DNA of 18,338 nt from Streptosporangiaceae bacterium (GCA_030043395.1 JASHXW010000373.1:1-18338); one strand, 5' to 3'; counted from the first letter of the stretch, positions 1-6,017 are shown. Numbers and translations are program-made. Notes: a model not told the origin generated them from the sequence alone.

Positions 1-45
1 GTGCTGAACCTGGCCGTGCTGAACCTGGCCGTGCTGAACCTGGCC
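1..45. repeat. 15-bp direct tandem repeat, 3 exact copies
   Basis: The unit GTGCTGAACCTGGCC occurs three times head to tail at 1-15, 16-30 and 31-45. A degenerate continuation follows. The unit length is a multiple of three, so copy-number change would keep any reading frame through it. Confidence 0.9.
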
Positions 46-84
46 GCGCTGAGCGAGCAGAGTAACGCCGAGCGAGCAAGGTAA
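1..84 (+). CDS. C-terminal end of an unidentified protein with a pentapeptide repeat
   Basis: The frame is open from the first base and stops at TAA 82-84. It reads as three exact copies of the pentapeptide VLNLA followed by a short polar tail, ALSEQSNAERAR. The repeat is at DNA level too: a 15-bp unit three times in 1-45. The N/L spacing loosely resembles pentapeptide-repeat proteins, but three units are too few to assign that fold, and the whole stretch could be a slippage-extended tail or non-coding. The start lies outside the window. Confidence 0.3.
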   Translation: MLNLAVLNLAVLNLAALSEQSNAERAR

Positions 85-91
85 CGCTCAG
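49..91. repeat. 19-bp imperfect tandem duplication within a 7-bp inverted repeat
   Basis: GAGCGAGCA..GTAACGC occurs at 51-69 and again at 70-88 with two changed bases. CTGAGCG (49-55) pairs with CGCTCAG (85-91), so the duplicated segment can fold into a hairpin just past the TAA at 82-84. It could act as a weak terminator, but there is no U tract. Confidence 0.5.
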
Positions 92-149
92 TGGCTCGTG
101 CATCTCCTGGCTCGAATACATGTTTGACACGCTCCGTTATCCTGGGCGG

Positions 150-773
150 ATGAGCGTCGTCTTCCAGGCCTCGCTGTTCGATGCGGGGGAGCAGTTCGAG
201 CTAGGCGATCTTGGTCGCATCGAACGGACTGAGCTTTCCGATGGCGCGTGGCTGGACGTCCTGCCCGGCTGGATCCGCGGCGCGGATGTGCTTTTCGACC
301 GACTGATCGACTCCGTGCCATGGCACGCCGAGCGTCGCCCGATGTACGACAGAGTCGTCGACGTGCCGCGGCTCCTGAGCTACTACGGCGAAGGTGATCC
401 GCTGCCCGATCCCGCACTCGAGGAGGCCAGGTCCGCGCTGGACGCGCGTTACCGGCCTGAGCTGGGAGAGTCGTTGAGCACGACCGGGATGTGCCTGTAC
501 CGAGATGGCCGCGACAGCGTGGCCTGGCATGGAGACACTTCGGGTCGCCGGGTTAGTGAGACGATCGTTGCGATCGTTTCACTGGGCAATCCGCGAACAT
601 TCATGCTGCGCCCGCGCTCGGCCGGACCGACGCTGCGCTTCCCGGCAGGCCACGGCGACCTGCTGGTCATGGGTGGTAGCTGCCAGCGAACCTGGGAGCA
701 CGCGATCCTGAAGACGAAGAAGCCCGCAGGCCCGCGGATCAGCGTCCAGTTCCGCCCAGCCGGAGTGCACTGA
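150..773 (+). CDS. alkB: AlkB-like 2-oxoglutarate/Fe(II)-dependent dioxygenase
   Basis: This is a member of the AlkB family, which removes alkyl groups from damaged nucleic-acid bases by oxidative demethylation using Fe(II), O2 and 2-oxoglutarate. Visible in the 207-residue product are the HxD iron ligands (H127, D129 in WHGDTSGRR), the distal histidine H184 in WEHAILK, and the RxxxxxR 2-oxoglutarate/substrate motif R196-R202 (RISVQFR). The length is normal for the family. The ATG at 150 was chosen because MSVVFQASLFD matches the usual N-terminus of actinobacterial AlkB proteins. An in-frame ATG at 120 would add ten residues, and neither has a good ribosome binding site. The gene overlaps the 3' end of the convergent fragment at 739-984 by 35 bases. 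DNA rather than RNA as substrate is assumed from the family. Confidence 0.88.
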   Translation: MSVVFQASLFDAGEQFELGDLGRIERTELSDGAWLDVLPGWIRGADVLFDRLIDSVPWHAERRPMYDRVVDVPRLLSYYGEGDPLPDPALEEARSALDARYRPELGESLSTTGMCLYRDGRDSVAWHGDTSGRRVSETIVAIVSLGNPRTFMLRPRSAGPTLRFPAGHGDLLVMGGSCQRTWEHAILKTKKPAGPRISVQFRPAGVH

Positions 774-984
774 GCCCGGAACGGTGCAAGCCAGCCAGGT
801 GACTGATCAGGTCGCGCGCACGCCACTGGGAGCACGGCGTGGGCTCGTCCCACTGGGCCGGGCGAACTGATTCGACAAGCTGGCCGCAGATGTCCAGCGC
901 CAGGGAGAGCTGCTTCAGCAGTCCGGCGGCCGACCCGTTTGAAGCGGCCTTGGAATCTGGTGCGTTGCCGTCTGCATCTGCCAC
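739..984 (-). pseudogene. 3'-truncated MDMPI_N/DinB-type (mycothiol-dependent) protein fragment
   Basis: The 81-residue frame starts at GTG 984 behind a perfect AGGAGG (992-997 on the opposite strand, 7-nt spacer), so it is built as a real gene start. Residues 25-65 carry the N-terminal signature of the MDMPI_N / TIGR03086 metal-binding family: QWDEPTPC at 44-51, W54, and RDLISHLAG at 57-65, including the expected first metal histidine H62. Family members run to about 190 residues. Here homology stops after HLAG (about 790), and the last 16 residues are unrelated, lying next to and partly antisense to the end of the AlkB gene. I read this as a deletion remnant. A short expressed product is possible but would lack the remaining metal ligands. 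Confidence 0.6.
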
Positions 985-1089
985 TGTCCGGCCTCCTGCG
1001 CCATGAGCGCCCGATGACGGTCGAACGCGTCTACTTGAATGAGTATCAGAGGCGGCCATCACCGCCGAGTCGACTGCAGCTCTCTAATG

Positions 1090-1147
1090 AGAGCACTGCT
1101 CTTGACAGAGATGCGGTCAAGGGTGCACACTGCTCTATATAGAGAGC
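1090..1147 (+). promoter_or_regulatory. Palindrome cluster and promoter region upstream of the DUF385 gene
   Basis: AGAGCA-C-TGCTCT (1090-1102) is a perfect 6-bp inverted repeat overlapping a consensus -35, TTGACA (1102-1107). CTCTATATAGAG (1133-1144) is a perfect 12-bp palindrome inside TGCTCTATATAGAGAGC and includes an AT-rich TATATA. A third related half-site set, AGAGCGGTGCTC, follows at 1142-1153. The repeated TGCTCT/AGAGC arms suggest a dimeric TetR-type repressor bound at two sites. No TetR gene is in the window, so the regulator would act in trans. The exact -10 is uncertain, because TATATA is 28 bp from TTGACA. Confidence 0.5.
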
Positions 1148-1171
1148 GGTGCTCACATTAGGAGGCATGAG

Positions 1172-1663
1172 ATGTCGGACAGCCACGGCAGCCAGGACAG
1201 CCAGGGTCAGCGCTACGTCATCCCGACCACGCCGGCGGCCCGCCGGAATCTCGCCATGTTCAACAACTCTGTGGCCTGGTTGACTAGGCGCGGGATCAGC
1301 GTGTGGGGCAGCCGGATGCTGTACGTGAAGGGCCGGACCAGCGGGCAGTGGCGGTCCAACCCGGTCAACCTGCTCACCTACGAGGGCAAGCGCTACCTGG
1401 TCGCGCCGCGCGGCCACACCCAGTGGGTGCGCAACTTGCGTGTGGCCGGAGGTGGCGAGCTCAAGGTCGGGCGCAAGACCGAGCCCTTCACGGCGACCGA
1501 GCTTTCCGACGACCAGAAGCCTGCGATCCTGCGCGCGTACCTGCGGCGCTGGAAGATGGAAGTCGGCGTGTTCTTCGACGGGGTTGGCCCGGACGCTCCG
1601 GAGGAGAAGTTGCTCGAGATCGCCCCTGGCTACCCGGTATTCCAGGTCAACCCGGCTTCCTGA
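1172..1663 (+). CDS. DUF385 / nitroreductase-family deazaflavin-dependent oxidoreductase
   Basis: The 163-residue protein belongs to the DUF385 split beta-barrel family (Ddn-like), actinobacterial enzymes many of which use coenzyme F420 to reduce quinones, nitro compounds or other substrates in the cytoplasm. The supporting motifs are the basic cofactor-phosphate segment GRTSGQWRSNPV at 54-65, the strand YLVAPRG at 75-81, and W85-x-x-NLR at 88-90, which corresponds to the WYHNLR signature. The ATG at 1172 has AGGAGG at 1160-1165 (6-nt spacer). A nearer ATG at 1167 is out of frame. The natural substrate cannot be deduced. The palindromes upstream suggest inducible expression by a TetR-type repressor encoded elsewhere. 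It converges with the GntR gene across the 1676-1731 hairpin. Confidence 0.8.
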   Translation: MSDSHGSQDSQGQRYVIPTTPAARRNLAMFNNSVAWLTRRGISVWGSRMLYVKGRTSGQWRSNPVNLLTYEGKRYLVAPRGHTQWVRNLRVAGGGELKVGRKTEPFTATELSDDQKPAILRAYLRRWKMEVGVFFDGVGPDAPEEKLLEIAPGYPVFQVNPAS

Positions 1664-1675
1664 GCAGCCGGACAA

Positions 1676-1731
1676 CAACAACGATGTCCTTGCGCTGTTG
1701 TCATAACAACAGCGCAAGGACATCGTTGTTG
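1676..1731. terminator. Perfect 26-bp inverted repeat with 4-nt loop between convergent genes
   Basis: The left arm, 1676-1701, is the exact reverse complement of the right arm, 1706-1731, with loop CATA at 1702-1705. The arms are roughly 50% GC, well below the flanking genes. The position, 12 bases after the DUF385 stop and 43 bases before the GntR stop, suits a bidirectional terminator. There is no U tract, and perfection over 26 bp is unusual for a simple terminator, so a mobile REP/MITE-like palindrome is an alternative. Confidence 0.65.
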
Positions 1732-1774
1732 CTCGCGAGCCAGCCCGGCCCAGGAAAGCATGGCGACCGGCGGC

Positions 1775-2200
1775 TCAGCCGGGTAGTGCCGCCCTGGCCA
1801 AGGCGCTCCTAGCCGCCGATATCGCGGCGTCGTCGCTGAAGCCGAGCTCGTGCGCGGTCTTGGCGAGCTGATCGGCAGCAGCGGACAGCCGACGGTGACG
1901 AACGTGGTCGTCCGCGCCTGCGTGCGCCTGCGGTCGAACCACCGTCCCGTGCCGGCCGCGGCCTTCGATCAGCCCGCCGTCGTCAAGTTCGCGATAGGCC
2001 CGGGCAACCGTGCCGCTTGCGATCCCCAGGTCGGCGGCGAGCTGGCGCACCGAAGGCAACCGGGCTCCCGGCGGCAGGTCGCCGGTGGCAACGAGCCCTG
2101 CGATCTGCTCGCGGAGCTGCTCATACGCAGGCACCGCCGACTCCAAGTTGATCATCAGGATCGGCTCGTCGGCACCAGCCCCCATCGGCTCGTCGGCCAT
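1775..2200 (-). CDS. GntR-family transcriptional regulator, YtrA subfamily
   Basis: The 141-residue protein has a winged helix-turn-helix at residues 22-90, with the classic GntR sequence ending in LPSVRQLAADLGIASGTVARAYRELDDGGLIEGRGRHGTVV. A short C-terminal helical tail of about 45 residues replaces a ligand-binding domain, the arrangement of the YtrA subgroup, which represses its own operon of membrane or ABC-type genes. The ATG at 2200 overlaps the upstream TGA (TGATG), indicating translational coupling to the membrane protein. The canonical YtrA N-terminus, MINLESAVPAYEQ, begins at residue 16 (2155), a possible alternative start. The likely operator is the inverted repeat at 3082-3101 in front of the operon. 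Confidence 0.88.
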   Translation of the reverse strand: MADEPMGAGADEPILMINLESAVPAYEQLREQIAGLVATGDLPPGARLPSVRQLAADLGIASGTVARAYRELDDGGLIEGRGRHGTVVRPQAHAGADDHVRHRRLSAAADQLAKTAHELGFSDDAAISAARSALARAALPG

Positions 2201-3072
2201 CACGTGCTCGCGGGGGAGGGTCGGCTGGATACCTCCCCGGCTTGGCCGGGTCGCCACCAGCTCAACGTGGCCCAGGTCACGATTCCGGCCAGGCACAATC
2301 CCAGGCCAAACCAGACGAGGACACCAGCGCCCATATATCCGGTCCCCGCCGTCGCCGAGCCAGCCAGCCCGCTGCTCCCAGCGACGCACATCGCGCCAGC
2401 GGCGAGCATCTCGATGCCGAGAACTGCTCCGGCGATTGCCCGGGCGGTGCTCTCCCGGGCGGTGCTCTCCCGGGCGCGATCGTCGGGAACCGCGCCGACG
2501 GCAGATGCGCGCTGCGGCAGGGCAGCCAGGCGGACGAGCAGCGTCGCGCCGGCAATGAGCGCGATTGCCGCGGTCAGCGCCAGCTGAACGGTGAGCAGAG
2601 CTGGGGGCCAGGATGCGCCGCTCACCGTCGGTGCGACGGCGAAGACGGCTGGGGCGACTATGACGACGACGCCAAGGCCAACGCTCGCCGGGACAATCCA
2701 GCGCGGGAGGTTTCGCCACGGCAGGCGAGCCTGCAGCGATGCGACGCGCACCGGACCGGTCGGTTGCGGCGTAGTTCGAAGTTCCGCCACGAGGATGCCG
2801 AGCAGGAATCCGAGGGCGACGAGCGGGATCGCGATGAGGGCCTGCTCGGCGAACACGGCCACGATCCCGGCCAGGGCGCCTAGGAGCAGGCCAGCGATCC
2901 GGCCTGCCCGGGCCAGGCCACCCGCGGTGTCGAGCCCGTTGCGGCGTCTGCGCCGGGTGGCCAGCCACACCGGTGCCCCGACCGCTAGCAAAGGCAACCC
3001 GACCAGCACACCGGCGTACGACAGACGGACCCAGAACAGGGCACCGAACACGGTCGCCTGAGTGCTTGTCAC
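2200..3072 (-). CDS. Polytopic membrane protein co-operonic with a YtrA regulator
   Basis: The 290-residue product is strongly hydrophobic with about seven predicted membrane spans, near residues 16-36, 57-75, 77-96, 124-148, 157-180, 210-232 and 243-268. Two short basic cytoplasmic-looking segments are visible, including RRRRR after the first span. I recognise no catalytic motif or named family. In other Gram-positive bacteria YtrA regulators control membrane or transporter genes, so a role in envelope or export stress is plausible but unproven. The GTG at 3072 was chosen over an upstream ATG (3108) because the operator palindrome 3082-3101 would otherwise lie inside the coding region. No strong ribosome binding site precedes it, so the message may be leaderless. 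It carries an in-frame DNA repeat giving ESTARESTARA. Confidence 0.7.
   Translation of the reverse strand: MTSTQATVFGALFWVRLSYAGVLVGLPLLAVGAPVWLATRRRRRNGLDTAGGLARAGRIAGLLLGALAGIVAVFAEQALIAIPLVALGFLLGILVAELRTTPQPTGPVRVASLQARLPWRNLPRWIVPASVGLGVVVIVAPAVFAVAPTVSGASWPPALLTVQLALTAAIALIAGATLLVRLAALPQRASAVGAVPDDRARESTARESTARAIAGAVLGIEMLAAGAMCVAGSSGLAGSATAGTGYMGAGVLVWFGLGLCLAGIVTWATLSWWRPGQAGEVSSRPSPAST
2441..2476. repeat. 15-bp in-frame tandem repeat, 2.4 copies
   Basis: CGGGCGGTGCTCTCC occurs at 2441-2455 and 2456-2470, with the first six bases again at 2471-2476. On the minus strand it encodes a duplicated RESTA unit in a hydrophilic loop of the membrane protein. Confidence 0.85.
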
Positions 3073-3081
3073 GCCAGAGAA

Positions 3082-3101
3082 TGTATCAGAGCATTGATAC
3101 A
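3082..3101. promoter_or_regulatory. Inverted-repeat operator, probable YtrA/GntR site
   Basis: TGTATCA (3082-3088) and TGATACA (3095-3101) are perfect 7-bp arms around a 6-bp centre. The site lies 10 bases upstream of the GTG start of the membrane protein-YtrA operon, and 60 bases upstream of the divergent PNPOx gene. The position and AT-rich arms fit autorepression by the co-encoded GntR regulator. Assignment to that regulator is inference. Confidence 0.6.
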
Positions 3102-3160
3102 AAGCCAAGAGCCGTCACACTCGACCGCAGGCCAGTGACCGAGGAACCCCGGAGGCCCCC

Positions 3161-3664
3161 ATGACCGAGAGCCTGCGCCCCCAGAAGCGCGCTCGCAAGA
3201 TCGCGATGACGCCGGACGAGCGAGACAGCTACCTGCTGTCGCAGCGCGTCTGCCGGGTCGCCACGGTCGGTCCGGATGGGCCGCACGCCACGCCGTTGTG
3301 GTTCGGCTGGGACGGCACTTATCTGTGGCTCTACTCGATAACGCGTTCCCGGCGCTGGGCTGACCTGCGAGCCGATCCGCGGATCAGCGTGGTGGTGGAC
3401 AGCGGCGATGACTACTTCGAGCTCCAGGGCGTCGAGATCACCGGCACGGCCGAGGTCCTCGGCGACGTGCCGCGGACGGGCAGCAGCCCTGACACCCCGG
3501 GCGGCCCCGGTGACGGCTCCGATAACGAGGAGTTGGCCGCGATCGAGCGAGACTTCGCCCGCAAGTACATGAACTCGGATGAGATGTTCCACGATGGGCG
3601 GCATGCCTGGCTGCGAGTGACTCCCGAGAAGATCACGAGCTGGGACTTCCGGAAGATAGCCTGA
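3161..3664 (+). CDS. Pyridoxamine 5'-phosphate oxidase-fold (FMN/F420-binding) protein
   Basis: The 167-residue protein has the split-barrel flavin-binding fold of the PNPOx-like family. It shows the opening helix and strand RVCRVATVGPDGPHATPLWFGWDG (residues 29-52), the following strand YLWLYS at 54-59, then RSRRWADLRADPRISVVVD (62-80), the usual phosphate-contact and dimer region, and the closing strand GRHAWLRVTPEKITSWDF (146-163). Such proteins bind FMN, F420 or haem, and the cofactor cannot be decided here. Residues 103-125 form a Gly/Pro/Ser-rich linker that looks like an insertion. The start is ATG 3161 with GGAGG at 3151-3155 (5-nt spacer). It is divergent from the YtrA operon and may share its control region. 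Confidence 0.8.
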   Translation: MTESLRPQKRARKIAMTPDERDSYLLSQRVCRVATVGPDGPHATPLWFGWDGTYLWLYSITRSRRWADLRADPRISVVVDSGDDYFELQGVEITGTAEVLGDVPRTGSSPDTPGGPGDGSDNEELAAIERDFARKYMNSDEMFHDGRHAWLRVTPEKITSWDFRKIA

Positions 3665-3674
3665 TTACTGCATC

Positions 3675-3703
3675 TTAACGATCTGTTACGGGATACTTAC
3701 GTT
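3675..3703 (+). promoter_or_regulatory. Candidate sigma-70-type promoter for the lysozyme gene
   Basis: TTAACG (3675-3680) and TACGTT (3698-3703) are separated by exactly 17 bp in a locally AT-rich stretch. The predicted start of transcription near 3710 leaves a leader of about 135 nt before the TTG start codon at 3846. Confidence 0.5.
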
Positions 3704-3709
3704 ACAGGT

Positions 3710-3845
3710 AGCACATGCCTATGCATCCGATTAGGCATATTTGCGTTAATTGCCTACAGTGTCACGGTGCGACTACGCACTGTCAGGCCCGGCGAGAAGC
3801 GCAGTTTGCTGAGTAGCCGGGCGAGAACCCGGCGTTAGGCAGTTC
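3710..3845 (+). ncRNA. Structured 5' leader, riboswitch-like, class unknown
   Basis: Four mutually complementary blocks occur: ATGCCTA (3715-3721), TAGGCAT (3732-3738), TGCCTA (3751-3756) and TAGGCA (3836-3841), so blocks can pair in exclusive combinations. If the third pairs with the fourth, it closes a domain holding the hairpin GTGCG/CGCAC (3767-3771 with 3776-3780) and the helix GCCCGGC/GCCGGGC (3787-3793 with 3816-3822). GCCGGG (3816-3821) can instead pair with CCCGGC (3828-3833). The closing strand contains the AGG that would serve as the ribosome binding site for the TTG start, so closing the domain could block translation. Actinobacterial c-di-AMP (ydaO) riboswitches often precede cell-wall hydrolases, but I do not see their conserved segments here. 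Confidence 0.5.
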
Positions 3846-4652
3846 TTGAGGCCCCCCACAACACTGATCAGCAAGACCTGGAAGACAAGCAAGGCAAAGC
3901 ATGCAAGGCGTAAGGCGCGCCACAAGGCGCCGCTGGGCAGGAAGCAGATCGCTATCCGCGCCGCGAAGGCGGCCCCGGCGCTCGGCGCGGCCGCAGCCCT
4001 CGTGGCGGCACTAGCGACTCACGGCGCCCCGGTGGCTGTGCCAAGCGCGGCCTCGCTGCGGGCGAGCACGACAGCAGACGCGCGCGGCAGTCACTCGGCG
4101 AAGAGATCGTCCGGCCGGCAAGCCAGCATTGCCGCGGGTGGCTCCGCGTCTAGCTGGTTCGGCCCGTACCACCACCAGCCTGTCGTGGCCACGCACACCG
4201 TGACGAAGCACACAGCGCACAAGCCGGCGGTGACCACCATGCGATGCACGGGCACCAGCGGCATGCTCCCGCAGAACTACGCGGCGATCATGAGCTTCCT
4301 GACCAGCCACGGCTACACCAAGATGGCAGCGGCCGGCATGGCCGGGAACATGTACCAGGAGTCCGGGGGCAACCCGGAGTCAGTCGGCACCGGTGGCGGC
4401 GGCCTGATCGGCTTCACGCCACTGCCCGCTGGCTACGTGACCGGGAACCCGGCGGCGGACCTGCACACCCAGCTCGAGGCCGTGCTGTCTTACAACCAGC
4501 AGTGGGCGCAGTTCATCCCGGCGCTGAACGCCGCGACCAACCCGACGCAGGCGGCGGATATCTACATGAACGACTTCGAGCGCCCTGGGATCCCGGCTGC
4601 GTACAACCGTGAGGCAGCGGCTAATGCTGTCGCATCGGCCTGTGGTTTCTGA
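3846..4652 (+). CDS. Secreted phage-tail-lysozyme-type cell wall hydrolase
   Basis: The 268-residue protein has a very basic N-terminus rich in Lys, Arg and His, then a hydrophobic Ala/Leu/Val segment at about residues 38-62, consistent with an export signal or anchor. A Ser/Ala/Thr/His-rich linker follows to about 130. The C-terminal domain (about 133-268) matches the phage tail lysozyme fold: PQNYAAIMSFLTSHGYTKMAAAG, then NMYQESGGNPE with the expected catalytic glutamate E172, GLIGFTP, and a closing region with DIYMNDFERPGIP. It probably cleaves peptidoglycan outside the membrane. TTG 3846 is the only feasible start after an in-frame stop at 3810, with AGG at 3837-3839 as a weak ribosome binding site. 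Its long structured leader suggests RNA-level control. Confidence 0.75.
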   Translation: MRPPTTLISKTWKTSKAKHARRKARHKAPLGRKQIAIRAAKAAPALGAAAALVAALATHGAPVAVPSAASLRASTTADARGSHSAKRSSGRQASIAAGGSASSWFGPYHHQPVVATHTVTKHTAHKPAVTTMRCTGTSGMLPQNYAAIMSFLTSHGYTKMAAAGMAGNMYQESGGNPESVGTGGGGLIGFTPLPAGYVTGNPAADLHTQLEAVLSYNQQWAQFIPALNAATNPTQAADIYMNDFERPGIPAAYNREAAANAVASACGF

Positions 4653-4682
4653 GGCATAACAAACTCGCTTCCGCAGTGTCCA

Positions 4683-4761
4683 TCGGCGCCCGCCGCGCCG
4701 TCCGCACGAGATCAGGCAAGCTCTGCCTGGAGAATCTCGGCGGCGGGGCGGCGGGCGCCGA
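4683..4761. repeat. 79-bp three-tier imperfect palindrome (terminator or REP/MITE-like)
   Basis: The outer arms 4683-4700 and 4744-4761 are 18 bp with one mismatch. A middle pair GAGAT/ATCTC (4708-4712 with 4734-4738) and an inner hairpin CAGGCA-AGCTC-TGCCTG (4713-4729) continue the symmetry. It lies 30 bases after the lysozyme stop and 81 bases before the acetamidase start. It is longer than needed for a terminator and nested like a small palindromic repeat element. Confidence 0.65.
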
Positions 4762-4842
4762 CGCGTGCCGGGATCGCCATAAGTTCGCTGGGCAGCGCCA
4801 AGCCACTCCGCGCGTGATCAAATGATCAAGCGGAGGTGGCCA

Positions 4843-5784
4843 GTGACGAAGGTTCTTCAGCCGTCGGCGAGTACGACGACCAAGTTCTTCAGCCGCGACA
4901 CTCCGGCAGTCCTGACGCTCGAACCCGGGGAAACGGTGACGGTCGGTTCCCTGGACGCTTCTGGGTACCTGGACCGGCTGCACGATCCCGCCGACCCGCC
5001 GCCGAAAATGTTCCCGCCTGGTCGGCGAGGTCACTGCCTGACCGGGCCGATCATGGTGAGCGGTGCGCGGCCGGGCATGGTGCTCGCCGTGCGGTTCGCG
5101 TCTATCCGGCCGGCCAGCTGGGGCTGGACGGTGGCCGCTGCCAGGGACAACAGGTTGACCCGCAGGCTCGGGCTGGCAGAGGGACCGCGTTCGTGGATCT
5201 TGTGGGACATCGACGTGGACCAAGGCGTGGCCACCAGCGACACCGGCGCGACCGTCAAGACGGCGCCGTTCCTGGGAGTAGTGGGGATGCCGCCCCCTGA
5301 GCCGGGCGAACACTCGACGATCCCGCCCCGAGCCGAAGGCGGCGGAAACATCGACTGCCGCGAACTCGTCGCGGGCTCGACGCTGTATCTGCCGGTCACC
5401 GTGCCTGGCGGCCTGCTGTGCCTCGGTGACGGTCATGCCGCTCAGGGCGACGGAGAGGTCGCCGGAACCGCGATCGAGTGCCCGATGACGACCGAGATCG
5501 TGGTCGACCTGCTCGAAGACCCGCCGGTTCCTGGCATACACGCGGTCACTCCGGCGGGCCGGGTCACGTTCGGCTTCAGCGAAGACCTTGACGAAGCGAT
5601 GGGTGATGCGCTGGATGCGATGCTGACGTGGATGCAGGACATGTACCACGTCGGCAAGGCGGCTGCCCTGGCGCTGGCCAGCCCGGCGGTCGACCTGCGG
5701 ATCACCCAGGTCGCGAACGACACCTGGGGCGTCCACGCCGTCCTCCCGCACGACGCGCTCCGCGGCCTGCCTGTTCGCCAGTAG
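4843..5784 (+). CDS. Acetamidase/formamidase family amidohydrolase
   Basis: The 313-residue protein belongs to the FmdA/AmdA family, which hydrolyses short-chain amides such as formamide or acetamide to ammonia and the carboxylic acid in the cytoplasm. Family hallmarks are HCLTGPIMVSGARPGM at 64-79, GGGNIDCREL at 167-176, and the metal-site stretch GDGHAAQGDGEV at 195-206, followed by the usual C-terminal helix pair and an ITQVANDTWGVHAVLP end. GTG 4843 was chosen because GGAGG (4832-4836) sits 6 nt upstream. An ATG at 4822 would place this site inside the gene. It stands alone, between two palindromic hairpins, with no nitrogen-regulator gene nearby. The substrate is not resolvable from sequence. 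Confidence 0.9.
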   Translation: MTKVLQPSASTTTKFFSRDTPAVLTLEPGETVTVGSLDASGYLDRLHDPADPPPKMFPPGRRGHCLTGPIMVSGARPGMVLAVRFASIRPASWGWTVAAARDNRLTRRLGLAEGPRSWILWDIDVDQGVATSDTGATVKTAPFLGVVGMPPPEPGEHSTIPPRAEGGGNIDCRELVAGSTLYLPVTVPGGLLCLGDGHAAQGDGEVAGTAIECPMTTEIVVDLLEDPPVPGIHAVTPAGRVTFGFSEDLDEAMGDALDAMLTWMQDMYHVGKAAALALASPAVDLRITQVANDTWGVHAVLPHDALRGLPVRQ

Positions 5785-5800
5785 CGGAGGGGCCCGCCTG

Positions 5801-5854
5801 CATGATCCGGGTTAGTTTTGCGCTGAATTAAGCGTAAAAGGCACCCGGATCATG
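5801..5854. repeat. 54-bp two-tier palindrome (terminator or REP-like element)
   Basis: The outer arms CATGATCCGGGT (5801-5812) and ACCCGGATCATG (5843-5854) are perfect over 12 bp. After a 3-nt internal mismatch, TTTTGCGCT (5816-5824) pairs with AGCGTAAAA (5831-5839) with one G.U, closing a GAATTA loop. It follows the acetamidase stop by 16 bases and is AT-rich inside and GC-rich outside. The defined two-tier architecture suggests a dispersed palindromic repeat as well as a terminator. Confidence 0.65.
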
Positions 5855-5988
5855 GAAATCGCTAGCTGTGACGCGACGATTGCGTGGCGAGGCTCACTGT
5901 CAGTGCCTGCGGATACCTTGCTCTTCGAGGGCGCGCGTTGGTACCTGCCGCTTCTCCCTAGACCAGTCCGAGTGCCGCAGGCCGGTCC

Positions 5989-6017
5989 TTGATTTAATCG
6001 AATACGTGTTCGATAGT
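5989..6017 (+). promoter_or_regulatory. SOS promoter of imuA-imuB with LexA box in the spacer
   Basis: TCGAAT-ACGT-GTTCGA (5998-6013) matches the actinobacterial LexA box TCGAAC-N4-GTTCGA with one change. It lies between TTGATT (5989-5994) and GATAGT (6012-6017), hexamers exactly 17 bp apart, so LexA binding would block RNA polymerase directly. Transcription from this promoter would start at about 6024, the A of the ATG, giving a leaderless imuA message. Confidence 0.75.

Noticed and set aside
1046..1723. Minus-strand open frame of 225 codons spanning the DUF385 gene and the 26-bp hairpin
   Set aside because: It reads through the hairpin and antisense of a recognised gene; no domain.
3710..3845. 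Assignment as a canonical ydaO c-di-AMP riboswitch
   Set aside because: The downstream gene type fits, but I could not find the conserved ydaO segments; left as unassigned structured leader.
4621..5751. Long minus-strand open frame (376 codons) opposite the acetamidase
   Set aside because: It is Arg/Pro/His-rich with no recognisable domain and runs antisense to a well-supported acetamidase; a by-product of high GC at third positions.
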